The notes: a model not told the origin generated them from the letters alone. Numbered from the stretch's first letter, positions 27,191 to 37,477 are shown. The stretch is DNA of 64,000 nt from Terriglobia bacterium (GCA_020072585.1 JAIQGL010000010.1:62001-126000), one strand, 5' to 3'. Made by a program: numbers and translations.

Positions 27191-28951
27191 CTAATCGCCC
27201 CTCGATGTAGGGGCCCAAATGGTTTGGATCTGTTGTCCACACCTTATCTGAAATGGAACCCTGTTTTCCTCAATGTGCGGTGATTCCCGCTCAAATTCAG
27301 GGCGTTCGCCGCTTGAGGGGCTACAAAGCTTGGGACATTCAGCGAGATTGCCTCGGTAAAGATTGATGCATTGCATAGTACAACTAGAGCTAGTATCGAG
27401 CGGCCAGGGGAAGTCGCGTTCTCCAGGCGTCGCAGCACGCATGGATGGAATGTCAGGCGTAGCAGCGCGCATGGACGGAATGTTATCGCCCGGGGGTGTG
27501 TGCATCAAGAAATAAAGTACACTGGTATTAATTGGCGTTTGCCTGGAAGGCCCCTGCGGAATCGGGCAAGGAGGTGGAACTGCCGCTTTCTGCGGCCCGA
27601 TGGGATGATCATACATCCGCGAGCCTGGCGCGCCTCCACCTCCATACCCCCCAATTGAAACCGGTGTAAATGGCGGCCAAAAAGGAAGCAAAGGAAGCAC
27701 CGGATAGGGGGCGCTAACGGTTATGCTATCGCCTGGCGTGCCGTGAACCCACGTTCCCTCTCCGTCACGACACTCGCCCTCCGTCGCTCCTCCATCCTCC
27801 GGTGCATCATCCATCGAGCCGTCATCCCATTCGCAGAAGTCCAACCCTAATGGATCACGCAAGTTCACTGGGTTGTTCAACACGTATGAATACCGATTAA
27901 GAGACTGCGGGTTCGCCAAATCCATGCTGCCCAGGTAAGGATCAGGCGTGGTCCAGCGTCCCTGGACACTGGAATACTTGCGGAACCAGGTGTGATCGAG
28001 CTGCGTTTCCTGATCGCGATCATAGCCGGCAAACAGATCGGGCGAAACAGACTGGCCGGCTCCCGGTGTGCAGGTCAGACCGTCGCCGAAGGGCAGGTTC
28101 CTGCATGTCTCGGCAACTGTCCCGTCAGGAAGCGTTTTCACCCGGCTGCTGCCCAGCCAATCGGAATGGCGGAAGTAGGTGGTATTGCTCGCGTAGGTCG
28201 CCAGATGACGGCCTCCGGCATAAACTTCGCTGCGGATCCAGGCGCCGGTGGCAGTGTCTCTCTCCGCAATCACGCGTCCCGCCAAATCGTAAAGGAATTC
28301 CGTCGCTGCGCTGGGCACAGTCTTACTCACGCGGTGGCCAAAGGCATCATAGGTGTAGGATGCCGCCGAGCTCCCGTCTGCCTTTAAGTCAACCTTGACC
28401 AGCCGGTTTTCCGCGTCATAGGTATACGTGTGAAAGCCGTCATCGATGACATTGCCCAGAGTGTCATACTTCACGCCGCTGCCAATAATGCGATTGGAGT
28501 TGTCAAAAACAAGTTGCGTGGATGGCGCCATGCCTTGAGTTACATTCTCATGCCAACGGTTGCCGTAGGCATCATAGTCAAAGCTCTGGCCTTGCCCACC
28601 ACCGGAGGCTGTGAGCAAGCGATTGAACTCATCGTAGGAGTAGCTCCAGTTACCGTTCAACGAATCTTGCGCAGTAACGATATTGGCGTTTGGGCTGTAG
28701 TCCAAGACGAAATTATAAATAGGAACGGGAATGCTGCTTGCCTGGGCCGGCGGAGTGGGACTCATAAGTTGCCCTCCCGCAGCTGTTTGGGGTGCAGTCA
28801 GAGTCATCGAACCAGCCACGGTCCCGGCTTTGATCTGGGAGAATCCCGGAGTTCCTGCAACCGACTGGCCTAATGAGGCCAAAGGCGCAAACGTCATGGC
28901 GGCAACCAGTATCAGGCCAACTAGTATCAAACGAAGGAAATTAGATTTCAC
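27191..28951 (-). CDS. RHS/YD-repeat protein with core domain and variable C-terminal tail
   Basis: A 586-residue secreted protein. A signal peptide (FLRLILVGLILVAAMTFAPLA) is followed by YD repeats (GNWSYSYDEFNRLLTASGG, YDAENRLVKVD) and the RHS-associated core (DPYLGSMDLANPQSLNRYSYVLNNPVNLRDPLG). After the core, about 200 residues are variable, Pro-rich and Cys-containing, with a short repeat SMRAATP twice. In many RHS proteins this tail is a toxin; here no known toxin motif is recognised and no immunity gene is evident. At 586 residues it is short for an RHS protein, so it may be a derived cassette. Confidence 0.8.
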   Translation of the reverse strand: MKSNFLRLILVGLILVAAMTFAPLASLGQSVAGTPGFSQIKAGTVAGSMTLTAPQTAAGGQLMSPTPPAQASSIPVPIYNFVLDYSPNANIVTAQDSLNGNWSYSYDEFNRLLTASGGGQGQSFDYDAYGNRWHENVTQGMAPSTQLVFDNSNRIIGSGVKYDTLGNVIDDGFHTYTYDAENRLVKVDLKADGSSAASYTYDAFGHRVSKTVPSAATEFLYDLAGRVIAERDTATGAWIRSEVYAGGRHLATYASNTTYFRHSDWLGSSRVKTLPDGTVAETCRNLPFGDGLTCTPGAGQSVSPDLFAGYDRDQETQLDHTWFRKYSSVQGRWTTPDPYLGSMDLANPQSLNRYSYVLNNPVNLRDPLGLDFCEWDDGSMDDAPEDGGATEGECRDGEGTWVHGTPGDSITVSAPYPVLPLLPFWPPFTPVSIGGYGGGGAPGSRMYDHPIGPQKAAVPPPCPIPQGPSRQTPINTSVLYFLMHTPPGDNIPSMRAATPDIPSMRAATPGERDFPWPLDTSSSCTMQCINLYRGNLAECPKLCSPSSGERPEFERESPHIEENRVPFQIRCGQQIQTIWAPTSRGD

Positions 28952-29071
28952 GAGGGCATCTCCCTATCGTTACCAAACTTGAGATCAATCCACAAACTGG
29001 TCTAAGCAACAGCAAACCCTTGTTACAACTTGCTTCATGGAGCACCAGCCGAAGCAGTAGCCGGTCACGGC

Positions 29072-32000
29072 TCACGGGCCACACACCTGCGGGTTTTTGT
29101 TCTTGATTGTGGCCGAAGCCGTGCCGGTCACGGTTCCATCGGTGACAGTGACCATAAGTGGGATCAATAATGGGACGGTTCCTTTCGGTCCTGACGGGAT
29201 TGTCACAGTCAACGTGGAAGAGCCTGGACTACCGATGGATTCGGGAGTGAAGGTGGCCGTGGCGCCCTTTGGCAGCCCGCTGACGCTCAAAACCAGACTG
29301 CCGCTGAGGCCGTTCATTGCCGGTACAGTCACTGTATAAATAACAGGCATGCAATCCGATGCTTCCTGCGTATGAGGCGTCACCAAAATTGGGATTTGAT
29401 TGTATGTGGCGGTCGCCAGCCCACTGTCCAGATATTCTGGCTGCATGGCGATGGCGACGAAAGTGGCTGGACCATTCAGCACAATCGGGCCGGTGTAAAG
29501 AGGCGACCCTGCCCAGGGTGTACTGCCATCCGTGGTGTAATGAATGGCCGCAAGGCTGGAAGTTGCATCGGAAATTGTAATTGCCTGGCCCACTGGATAC
29601 ACTCCACTTGCCGGGGTGAAAGTCGGGACGGCCAAGTGAATGTTGGAGCGAGTCACAGTCAGAGTTCCGGGTTGAATAGTAGTGGTGTAATTTCCTAACT
29701 TTCCGGCAGGATCCAAAAGTGTAGCGTTAATAGGATAGGTCCCAAGCAGACTCTGGGGCGTCGCTGGAGTCGTATATTGGGCCGTAATGTTGTCTCCATT
29801 CCGTATACCGGTAATCGTTCCATCCAACGGTGGGTTAGGGTCGAGGTACATGCGGGTTTTGTTGTTGACAATAACTTGAAGCGAAGCAGGCGTGACCGTG
29901 AGTACGCCCGGAGTCGACGAGACGGCGTAGTTGGGCAGCCTTCCACCCGGATCTGCAAGTGTAGGCGAAATCGGGTATGTGCCGACGTTGCTGCCGGCGG
30001 TCGCGAAAGTCGTAAAGTTGGGCGCGATATTATCGTTATTCTGCAACCCTGAAATGGTTCCTGTAAATACCGGGTTGGGGGCTCCATAAACGCGGGTAGC
30101 AGAGTTGACCGAGACGATGAGCGGAGCAGGCGTCACACTCAGTGTCCCGTTCAAGAGGGTGACTGTGTAATTGCCAAGCTTGCCTCCGGGATCCGATAAA
30201 ACCGGATTAATCACGTATGCCCCCACTGGGCTAGCCGGCGTGGCAGCAGACTGGAAGCTCACAGTTATGTTGTCGTTATTCTGCAGGCCCGAGAGCGTTC
30301 CAGTGAAGACCGGATTGGCTGCTCCATACAGACGAGAGGCTGAGGCGGCGGTTGCGGATAACGCCGCCGGCGTCACAACCTGGAGGACCTGGTCAGAGCC
30401 AGCCGGGAACACGGAATCCCCGCCATAGGAAGCAGTTATGGAATGTGTTCCCGCGCTAAGAAGACTTGTACCTAAAAACGCCTGCACGGAGCTGTCAAGC
30501 GGCACTGTACCCAGGACCTGGTTTCCATCCTTGAAGGTGACGGCGCCGGTGGGGACCGCGCTACCGCCGATTGCGGAGACATGCACGGTGAACCCTACAT
30601 TTTGTCCGTAAACAGAGCTCCCGCTGCTCGTGAGCGACACGGTGGAGGACGGACACACCAACGACTTAGGGCTTGTCCCAAGTTCGGCGCCATTCTCGAA
30701 CTTCACACTCACTTGATGGGTTACCCCATCCCGCATGCTGGCCGGCGTCGGGATGCCGAAGCCATGGAGTCCGTTGTCCCCAAGATAAGCACCCACATCA
30801 GGACGGAAAGAATTGGCCAGTACGGTCGACAACGCAGCACCGTTATCGTAGATGGTCACCGTGATGGCGGTGTTCAAACTATTCCTGTCGGCTGCCCAGC
30901 CAAAGATGTTGTCGCATCCGGCATGGTCCAGAAACCCTTCATAATTGTGTGCATTGGGCGGTGGGACTGCGACCGCGGCATACGTTTGCAGCAGGCCTCG
31001 CGGCGTGAAACTAGCGCTCTCCTGCACGCCATTCCCCAGAGCCGCGCTGACCATGCCGAATGCTCCGTAATGCACATTACTCAACAACTGTGGAGGGTGA
31101 TGGATGTCCCCTACAGAGCTCAACATGTCAGTAAGACGGCCGGCGGTGTTGTAAGAATAATTGAACGCGGCCCCCGCGACGCTGGTGGAAGAAATCAGAT
31201 TCCCAGAAAGATCGTATCGATAGTCCAGCTGGAACGGCGTGGTGACGCTCGGTGTGCGTTGCCAAGAAGTGACGATCCTCCCTATGGAATCAAAACTATT
31301 GATTGCTTCCGTGGAGGAACTCATGGCGCTTGTCATACGACCGATGGAGTTATTGAGGGCGGCGCCACCAGCTGAAAGTTCATCGTAATTGAAGAGTGTG
31401 CCGTCGGTTTTACCGTCATCATAAGATATCGAGAGCGGCCGGTGCAGCGCGTCATAGGTATAGGTTGTCGTCACCTGGACATTAGAACCAGGCTGCTGGT
31501 TCGGGGCCGGGCGCACACGAGTCACCAGCAGGCTGTCACTATCATAGGTATAGGACGTGGTGGAGCCCCACTCCAGTTCTAATTCCGAGGTCATGCGCCC
31601 AAGACTGTCATAGGCGTAGCTGCGATTCGCCAGGCTGCCCTGCGTCACTGTCGTCAGATTGTCAAGAGCGTCATAACCATAGGAGGTCAGAAACCCTGTG
31701 GCGGCAATATCAAGCCCGCAACTTGCGGGAGTTCCTCCACTGCCCAAAAGCGTGCTATTAGAGACCTCGCATACCTGGGTGAGCCTGCCCAGCGCATCCA
31801 ACTGTAGGATTCGCGACACCGCGTTTCCCTCATCAGTGATCTGAGTGGCCCTGCCGGTGTAGCTGTATTGCACACTGCTTCCGTCCGAATGCGTGAGACG
31901 AGTAATGCGCCCAAGCGCATCATACTCGTAACGGTCGCCCGCTCCGAAACACACCTTGGCGGCAGACAGACCGGAGCCTTGATAGGGGCTGGACCGAAAA

Positions 32001-34132
32001 GCCAAGCGGCCCATCGAGTCATAGCAAAAATCTTGTATATCAAAAGGAGCTGCTTCCCCATTGGCCATGATTGCGCGCGAGGCACGTCCGTAGCCGTCCA
32101 ACTCCGTCTCAGAAAACAGCATGAATGGATCATTGATCAGTTGTTGGGCGGTGACGTGGTTCGCATCCGGATAACGAAGTGATATTAGCCCGCCATCAGG
32201 CAAATTGGTCTGCGTGGGCCGTAACAGACTGTCATAGAAGAAGGTCGTGAGATTGCCGTTCTCGTCTCTTGCGCTGGTCAATAGGCCAGTATGGGTGTCG
32301 TAGTTGGCTGAATTGACGTGATGAGCGGGGCCGGGCGAGTTGGTGTCGGGAAGGGCAATTTGCGAGGCATAGGCGCCGGTGGAATCATAGCTGAATGTCG
32401 CAACATGACCGCCCGGGTCGCTCACTGATTGCAGCATGCCAGTATCAAAATACTTGTATGTGGTTGTTAAGAAGCCATTGCTGGTGTTCAGCCACTCGTT
32501 CCGGTGGGTCAGATTGCCGCGCGAACCAGTGACAGGAACATGTTGCGGCAGCCCGGGAGTAGCTATCAAGGCCGTGTCATCGTAGCTAAACGTGGTCTTC
32601 GCGACCTGTTGTCCATTCATGTCATAGACAGTGATATCGGACTGCCGGTCAAAAATATTGTTGCCCAAAGATACATAATTGATCACCGTCTTCCGCGCCA
32701 GCTGACCTACTTGTCCGCTCCCGTAATGATATTGATCAAACTCAGTAGGCAGGCCTTGGTTGTTATAGAAGGTCTTCGTCCATCCAGTCTGAGCATTGTC
32801 CAACCGTACCTGATCGACCTTTACTGAGATCGGCGGGATAACAACGCCCTGGATGCAACCTTGCGGGTTGTCGGTATCAAAATAACAAGTGAACCGGAAA
32901 AAAACCGCATGACCTGGGGCTGCAACCCCGGAGTAGGCCAGCATCTGCGTTTCGTAAATTCCTGAAAAGTTGTAAACAGTCTGGTTACCTGCGGGATCGG
33001 TTTCGGTAGTTACCCACTCAGTGCCAGAACCACTCCGGCTGTATTGCCAAGTTCCCCCGTCCGACGTTGTCACGTTCACACCCGCGCTGCTGCCGTCGTC
33101 GCAGACGATCCCATTGTTCCCTCCAGGGTAGGCATAGTTGATCGTTACTCCAGTCGGCAGTGTGACAGAGGCGATCCGGCCAGTCACGCTCGCCGCATCT
33201 CCCGGAGTGCTCTCATAGGAAAACTTATAGGAGGTCTGGTCCGGGAAAACTATGCTGACGATCAGTGGCTTATTTGTCGCGCTATACTCGGCGATACCAC
33301 CGCATCCAAAATTCGTTCGCACCGAGAATGCCTGATAGTTCAAAACCACTGATTGTGACGCGCCGTTGCTGTCGGTGTAGGCCAGACTGACCGGATTGGG
33401 CGCGGCTCCGGAAACCGTGAGGGCGGTCGTACCCAGTGTGTCAATGAATGTTCCGACACCATTGGCCATGTTGGTGCTGATCACGTTGCCGTTCACATCC
33501 GCGACCGATCCGCTTCCGTTAGGGTCATTTTCCGGCGGGTGAATGACAACACCGTTGACGAAATGAATTTCCGTAGGTCCGCCGCTGTTGGGCTGAAAGG
33601 TCAAGGAGTAACCGGACCCGTCCGAGGCGGGTTGACTTAGCAAGTCCCGGGCATCATCGCAATCGGTGTCCGTTACCGCGATGCCGAGAAAGGAATGCGG
33701 CACCCCGAATTTGTCGTGATAAACAAAATTACTAAAGACAGTTCTACTTCCAGGCACGTGGTCGGGGCAGGGCCGAGTGGCCGTCCTGTAACTGAGATAG
33801 CCGGTGATTGCTTCGGACATCCCGTGCCAGCCAAAATTCGGCTGTGGCTGCCATGACAAACTTCCCGGGTCACCCGAGGGAACCCAAACGGAGTTGTCAT
33901 AGGTCATCGCATAATTGAAAGGCGTTCCTCGACCCGGCTTGCCCATGATCGGAATCGTGACCCGGCTGTTCAGGTTGGCGATGTTCAAAACCGTCGGCCC
34001 AAAAGATTTGAATGTCCCAAAGGCGGGCGTTCCAGTCACCACTTGGGCAGACATGGCAAGAGTTGCGAGGATCAAAGGACACAAGAATAAGAAACGAATG
34101 AAAGCAGGTTTCACAAGCATCTTCCTCATCAT
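29072..34132 (-). CDS. Large RHS/YD-repeat protein with C-terminal Ig-like and MBG repeats
   Basis: A 1,686-residue secreted protein. A signal peptide (FIRFLFLCPLILATLAMSAQ) leads into an N-terminal beta region and many YD repeats between about residues 560 and 1060 (YGYDALDNLTTVTQG, YTYDALHRPLSISYDD). The C-terminal 500 residues hold an Ig-like domain (VTFKDGNQVLGTVPL, SITASYGGDS), three MBG-type repeats (ASRLYGAANPVFTGTLSGLQ and copies), a chitobiase-like segment (IHYTTDGSTPWAGSPLYTGP) and a last Ig-like domain. There is no RHS core junction and no toxin. It is likely a cell-surface shell or adhesin-type protein. It precedes the shorter RHS gene by 120 bases in the same direction. Confidence 0.82.
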   Translation of the reverse strand: MMRKMLVKPAFIRFLFLCPLILATLAMSAQVVTGTPAFGTFKSFGPTVLNIANLNSRVTIPIMGKPGRGTPFNYAMTYDNSVWVPSGDPGSLSWQPQPNFGWHGMSEAITGYLSYRTATRPCPDHVPGSRTVFSNFVYHDKFGVPHSFLGIAVTDTDCDDARDLLSQPASDGSGYSLTFQPNSGGPTEIHFVNGVVIHPPENDPNGSGSVADVNGNVISTNMANGVGTFIDTLGTTALTVSGAAPNPVSLAYTDSNGASQSVVLNYQAFSVRTNFGCGGIAEYSATNKPLIVSIVFPDQTSYKFSYESTPGDAASVTGRIASVTLPTGVTINYAYPGGNNGIVCDDGSSAGVNVTTSDGGTWQYSRSGSGTEWVTTETDPAGNQTVYNFSGIYETQMLAYSGVAAPGHAVFFRFTCYFDTDNPQGCIQGVVIPPISVKVDQVRLDNAQTGWTKTFYNNQGLPTEFDQYHYGSGQVGQLARKTVINYVSLGNNIFDRQSDITVYDMNGQQVAKTTFSYDDTALIATPGLPQHVPVTGSRGNLTHRNEWLNTSNGFLTTTYKYFDTGMLQSVSDPGGHVATFSYDSTGAYASQIALPDTNSPGPAHHVNSANYDTHTGLLTSARDENGNLTTFFYDSLLRPTQTNLPDGGLISLRYPDANHVTAQQLINDPFMLFSETELDGYGRASRAIMANGEAAPFDIQDFCYDSMGRLAFRSSPYQGSGLSAAKVCFGAGDRYEYDALGRITRLTHSDGSSVQYSYTGRATQITDEGNAVSRILQLDALGRLTQVCEVSNSTLLGSGGTPASCGLDIAATGFLTSYGYDALDNLTTVTQGSLANRSYAYDSLGRMTSELELEWGSTTSYTYDSDSLLVTRVRPAPNQQPGSNVQVTTTYTYDALHRPLSISYDDGKTDGTLFNYDELSAGGAALNNSIGRMTSAMSSSTEAINSFDSIGRIVTSWQRTPSVTTPFQLDYRYDLSGNLISSTSVAGAAFNYSYNTAGRLTDMLSSVGDIHHPPQLLSNVHYGAFGMVSAALGNGVQESASFTPRGLLQTYAAVAVPPPNAHNYEGFLDHAGCDNIFGWAADRNSLNTAITVTIYDNGAALSTVLANSFRPDVGAYLGDNGLHGFGIPTPASMRDGVTHQVSVKFENGAELGTSPKSLVCPSSTVSLTSSGSSVYGQNVGFTVHVSAIGGSAVPTGAVTFKDGNQVLGTVPLDSSVQAFLGTSLLSAGTHSITASYGGDSVFPAGSDQVLQVVTPAALSATAASASRLYGAANPVFTGTLSGLQNNDNITVSFQSAATPASPVGAYVINPVLSDPGGKLGNYTVTLLNGTLSVTPAPLIVSVNSATRVYGAPNPVFTGTISGLQNNDNIAPNFTTFATAGSNVGTYPISPTLADPGGRLPNYAVSSTPGVLTVTPASLQVIVNNKTRMYLDPNPPLDGTITGIRNGDNITAQYTTPATPQSLLGTYPINATLLDPAGKLGNYTTTIQPGTLTVTRSNIHLAVPTFTPASGVYPVGQAITISDATSSLAAIHYTTDGSTPWAGSPLYTGPIVLNGPATFVAIAMQPEYLDSGLATATYNQIPILVTPHTQEASDCMPVIYTVTVPAMNGLSGSLVLSVSGLPKGATATFTPESIGSPGSSTLTVTIPSGPKGTVPLLIPLMVTVTDGTVTGTASATIKNKNPQVCGP

Positions 34133-34364
34133 TCACAGTTCAGACAAATCTCGACAAAACGGTCACATATGACTGCCTTCAGCGACGGCCTTCATGAATA
34201 TTCTCTGTACAAGTCAAAAGTCGCCTCGCCAAATATGCGTGGCGCCATCGCTCTTCAGTTTCGTTGGCCTTGTTTGCCGATTCGTCTGCATTGCAGCTAT
34301 CCCTCTGTAGGAGGTGGCGTTTCAAAGCGAAGTATTAGAAATTTATTTTTGCGGTGCAGAGGGT

Positions 34365-34522
34365 TGTGCTTCGCCAAAATTGTGATCTGCTGTGATTTCA
34401 ACAGCTTACACAAGGCGAGCACTCCACGTCGTCTGCGATAAAGCTTGCCATGCTCCCGGTCCTATTGAGTCTATTTCGACGCTTCTTTCATTTTCGACGT
34501 GAACTGTTCACAAGAATCTGCT
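34365..34522 (+). mobile_element. IS-B left-end fragment with start of transposase
   Basis: About 155 bases match the complete IS-B from its left end through the first 25 codons of its transposase (CTTCGCCAAAATT, ATTTCAACAG, ACGTCGTCTGC, then a frame like MLRLLLGLFRR). The match ends near 34522 and runs into the remains of an XRE gene, which it has cut. Confidence 0.75.
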
Positions 34523-34529
34523 TTACGGA

Positions 34530-34829
34530 GAATTTGGTGCGCGTCTGGCGGCGGCCCGTAAGCGAAAACGCCTTCCTAGGCGGCGCTCGGCACCCTTTCC
34601 GGGTTCTCGGCCAGCATAACCAATATCGAGCGGGGTAGGCAGGCCGTGCAGCTCCACCACGTATACACGTTCGCATCTATCCAACAGCTGACATCCAAGA
34701 GTTGTGCCCGAAGCAGACCGGTGCTGAGAAGCGCGTTAACGAACCCACGGCAACGCCGCAAGAGAAGTTTCTGCGGCAGGCGAAAGAGATTTTGCACAAC
34801 GTGAGTACGAAATCAGAGGCGCCACGATG
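34530..34829 (+). pseudogene. XRE-family regulator, broken (partner of ImmA/IrrE-like gene)
   Basis: Pieces of a helix-turn-helix regulator can be read across small frame changes: FGARLAAARKRKRL, then TNIERGRQAVQLHHVYTFA (the second and third helices of an XRE domain), then ADIQELCPKQTG and KFLRQAKEILHNV up to a TGA that overlaps the ATG of the next gene. The first codons were removed by the IS-B fragment. Such XRE genes typically control a neighbouring ImmA-type protease pair in mobile elements. Confidence 0.5.
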
Positions 34830-35103
34830 ACTGACGTCGATTTCGAAATCCGAAAGAAAGTTGAAGAGCTCCTTCAGCGGTTTAACATACTGAAGCCACC
34901 TGTCCCGGTAGACCAACTTACAAAACAATTAGGGATCCTCTTGTGCCTTCTTCCCGCCGACGATGAGATTTCCGGTGCCATCGTCCGCAAAGACGGACGC
35001 GTAGTTGTTGCAATTAATCCCGCACACCATAACAATCGCCAGCGCTTCACGATCGCCCACGAACTGGCCACTTCTTTTTTCACTCAGGCGTGGGAAGAGC
35101 ACG
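34827..35103 (+). pseudogene. ImmA/IrrE-type metallopeptidase, frameshifted and truncated
   Basis: The first 75 codons from ATG 34827 match ImmA/IrrE proteases (PVPVDQLTKQLGI, ISGAIVRKDGRVVVAINP, RFTIAHEL). At the zinc motif the frame reads HELATSFF; adding one base restores HELGHFFFHSG, so a single-base deletion has broken it. About 50 bases further on the gene is cut by the left end of an IS-A copy at 35104. In living systems ImmA proteases cleave the XRE-type repressor; here both partners are dead. Confidence 0.65.
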
Positions 35104-36163
35104 TGTCCCTAGTGAAAACTCCGTTCTGATTGAATCAGTTGAATTTAATGACGGCCGCTTGTAGTCTTCCCTCTTCTCCATGTTTGATATTCTCTTCCTC
35201 TTGCTTTCGTCTCTGCGAAGCTGTCTGAGTACCCGTGCGGCCTTGCAATCTGAAATCCTGGCGCTACGCCATCAGGTTCTTGTCTTGCAGCGCGTCACAC
35301 GCGGCCGCCGACTTCGCTTGAAAGTGGCGGATCGAGTGTTTTGGGTGTGGTTGTCTCGTCTATGGAAGAACTGGGGGGTGCCTCTGCGAATCATAAAACC
35401 AGAGACCGTCATCGCGTGGAATCGCAAGGGATTTCGGCTGTACTGGACATGGAAGAGTCGAGCACGGAATGGTCGCCCACCGATCACTTGCGAGGTTCGA
35501 GCTCTGATCCGCAAGATGAGCTTGGCCAATCCTCGCTGGGGCGCACCGAGAATTCACGGCGAACTGCTCAAACTCGGTATTGATGTCGGTGAAACAACCG
35601 TGGCCAAGTATTTGGTCCGTCCCCGTAGGCCGTCCTCGCAAACATGGAAGACATTTCTGAACAACCACATGCAGGACTTGGTCTCAACCGACTTCTTCGT
35701 TGTTCCAACAGCAACATTCCGGCTGCTGTTCGTTTTTATTGTGCTCTCGCATGATCGTCGTCGTATCGTGCACTTTGGCGTCACTGCCCATCCCACGGCC
35801 GAATGGACAGCACAACAACTTATCAATGCGTTTCCCTGGAGTTCCACACCTCGATACTTACTCCGTGACCGGGACGGAAGTTTTGGAGAACCATTTCCGC
35901 AAGCGGCCAAAGCGATGCAGATACGGGAAATCCTCGCGGCTCCTCGCTCACCTTGGCAGAATGCTTATGTGGAGAGGCTGATTGGCTCAATCCGTCGCGA
36001 CTGCCTCGACCATGTTCTCATTCTCAAACGAGCGAGGCCTGCGGCGCATTCTGAGATCTTACTTTGCTTATTACGAGGAATCGCGAACTCACTTGGGACT
36101 GGAGAAGGATGCTCCGATTCCTCGCCCAGTACAACTCCCCTCTGTTGGAAGAGTGATTCAATT
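35104..36163 (+). mobile_element. IS-A copy: frameshifted transposase, right end replaced by IS-B
   Basis: The left end at 35104 (TGTCCCTAGTGAAAACTCC) is the complement of the right end of the 5.8 kb remnant. The transposase frame starts at ATG 35180 and reads as an integrase-core DDE enzyme: helix-turn-helix segment, STDFFVVPTATF (first Asp), LLRDRDGSFG (second Asp), SPWQNAYVERLIGSIRRD (Glu). One extra base near 36029 shifts the C terminus, which continues in the other frame (NERGLRRILRSYFAYYEESRTHLGLEKDAP) until IS-B begins at 36164, within the codons for SVGRVIQ. It is inactive. Confidence 0.82.
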
Positions 36164-37477
36164 TGTGCTTCGCCAAAATTGCGAGCTGCTGTTATTTCAA
36201 CAGTTTCCACAAAGGCGGCGTTCAACGTCGTCTGCTATAAAGCTTGCCATGCTCCGGCTCCTGTTAGGTCTGTTTCGACGCTGCCTCTCCTTTCGACGTG
36301 ACCTCCTGCTGGAAAATCTGGCCCTTCGCCAACAGCTCTTGGCTTTGGAGCGCAGGAAACCAAAACCCAGACTTGCTCACATTGATCGGCTGTTCTGGGT
36401 TGCTGTCAGGCGGCTGTGGCCGAAATGGGAACAAGCCTTGGTAATCGTAACGCCGGAAACTGTTGTTCGTTGGCATCGCGCCGGCTTCCGGCTCTACTGG
36501 AATTGGCTTTCCCGCCATCGAGTCGTTGTGGGTAGAAAGCGAATCAGTAAAGAATTGCAGGATCTGATCTTCCGCATGGCGGCCGAGAATCCGCCATGGG
36601 GCGCTCCGCGCATCCATGGCGAATTGCTAAAACTCGGATTTGATATCTCTGAGCGAACTGTTTCTCGCTGGGCGCGGGAAGTCCCGAAGAATCCGGAACC
36701 GGCAAGACGTTGGCAGGCCTTCCTTGACAATCACCGCGAAGCCATCGCTGCGATGGATTTCTTCACTGTTCCAACAATCACCTTTGGCGTCCTGTATTGC
36801 TTCTTCGTGATCGCCCATGATCGCCGACGAATCTTGCACTGCAACGTCACTCAGCATCCCACCGGCCTTTGGATCGCGCAGCAACTGCGTGAAGCCTTTC
36901 CTTATGATGACAAGCACAAGTACCAGATTCATGACCGCGATGCCAAGTTTGGAGAAGTAGTGAACGAGGCTGTAAGTGCAATCGGCTTGTCGCCCACGAG
37001 AACGTCATTTCGGAGTCCCTGGCAGAACGGGATTGCAGAGCGCTGGGTTGCCAGCTGCAGGCGCGACTTGCTAGATCACATCATTCCATTGAACGAAAAG
37101 CACCTGAAACGTCTCATAGCAGAATATGTCCATTATTACTATGGCGACCGAACCCATCTCGGGTTGGACAAGGATACGCCTGATGAGCGGCCGGCCGCAA
37201 CTCCAAACCAGAGCTCTCGCGTCGTATCATTCCCACGGCCTGGCGGCTTACACCATCGTTACGACCTTGCTGCTTAGCTCCTCGTTCTTTTTGGGTCTGA
37301 TTCTCAGATGCCCAACGGAAAAACAAGCTACGTGAACTCGCTGGCCCGGTCCCGTGTTCTTCTTTGGAAGAATTGCCGGACGCAACGTGAAGACAGCCAA
37401 AACTCACCTTCGCCGGTGCGACAGCGCATAGCCGCGCTGCTCCGTGAATGGTGCGCTTTCAGTTTTGGCGAAGGACA
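36164..37477 (+). mobile_element. IS-B, complete insertion sequence
   Basis: A 1,314-bp element. The left end is TGTGCTTCGCCAAAATT and the right end is the complement of TGTCCTTCGCCAAAACT, so the terminal repeats match at 15 of 17 positions. It contains one transposase gene. It has truncated IS-A. No target duplication is clear, perhaps because the right flank was later rearranged. Fragments of the same element occur at 5774, 15737, 19219, 27058, 34365, 44616 and 51240. Confidence 0.85.
36249..37277 (+). CDS. IS-B transposase, integrase-core (DDE) type
   Basis: A 342-residue transposase from ATG 36249. It has an N-terminal basic/helical region (LALRQQLLALERRKPKPRLA), a helix-turn-helix segment with the motif NPPWGAPRIHGELLKLG, and a DDE core: AAMDFFTVPTI (Asp), IHDRDAKFG (Asp), SPWQNGIAERWVASCRRDLLDH (Glu). 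It ends GGLHHRYDLAA, close to the end of the IS-A enzyme. The frame is intact, so this copy may be active. The reading frame is open upstream to 35982, but that part encodes the tail of the IS-A transposase. Confidence 0.88.
   Translation: MLRLLLGLFRRCLSFRRDLLLENLALRQQLLALERRKPKPRLAHIDRLFWVAVRRLWPKWEQALVIVTPETVVRWHRAGFRLYWNWLSRHRVVVGRKRISKELQDLIFRMAAENPPWGAPRIHGELLKLGFDISERTVSRWAREVPKNPEPARRWQAFLDNHREAIAAMDFFTVPTITFGVLYCFFVIAHDRRRILHCNVTQHPTGLWIAQQLREAFPYDDKHKYQIHDRDAKFGEVVNEAVSAIGLSPTRTSFRSPWQNGIAERWVASCRRDLLDHIIPLNEKHLKRLIAEYVHYYYGDRTHLGLDKDTPDERPAATPNQSSRVVSFPRPGGLHHRYDLAA

Noticed and set aside
27430-27490. Short tandem repeat in the RHS tail, considered as a CRISPR-like repeat
   Set aside because: Only two copies of a 10-residue coding repeat (SMRAATP); it is in frame within a protein.
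30581-31375. Plus-strand 264-codon frame opposite the large RHS gene
   Set aside because: It is the antisense of a clear YD-repeat gene; composition is that of a shadow frame.
35982-36248. N-terminal extension of the IS-B transposase frame
   Set aside because: It encodes the tail of the IS-A transposase and the IS-B left end, read through by chance; the enzyme starts at 36249.
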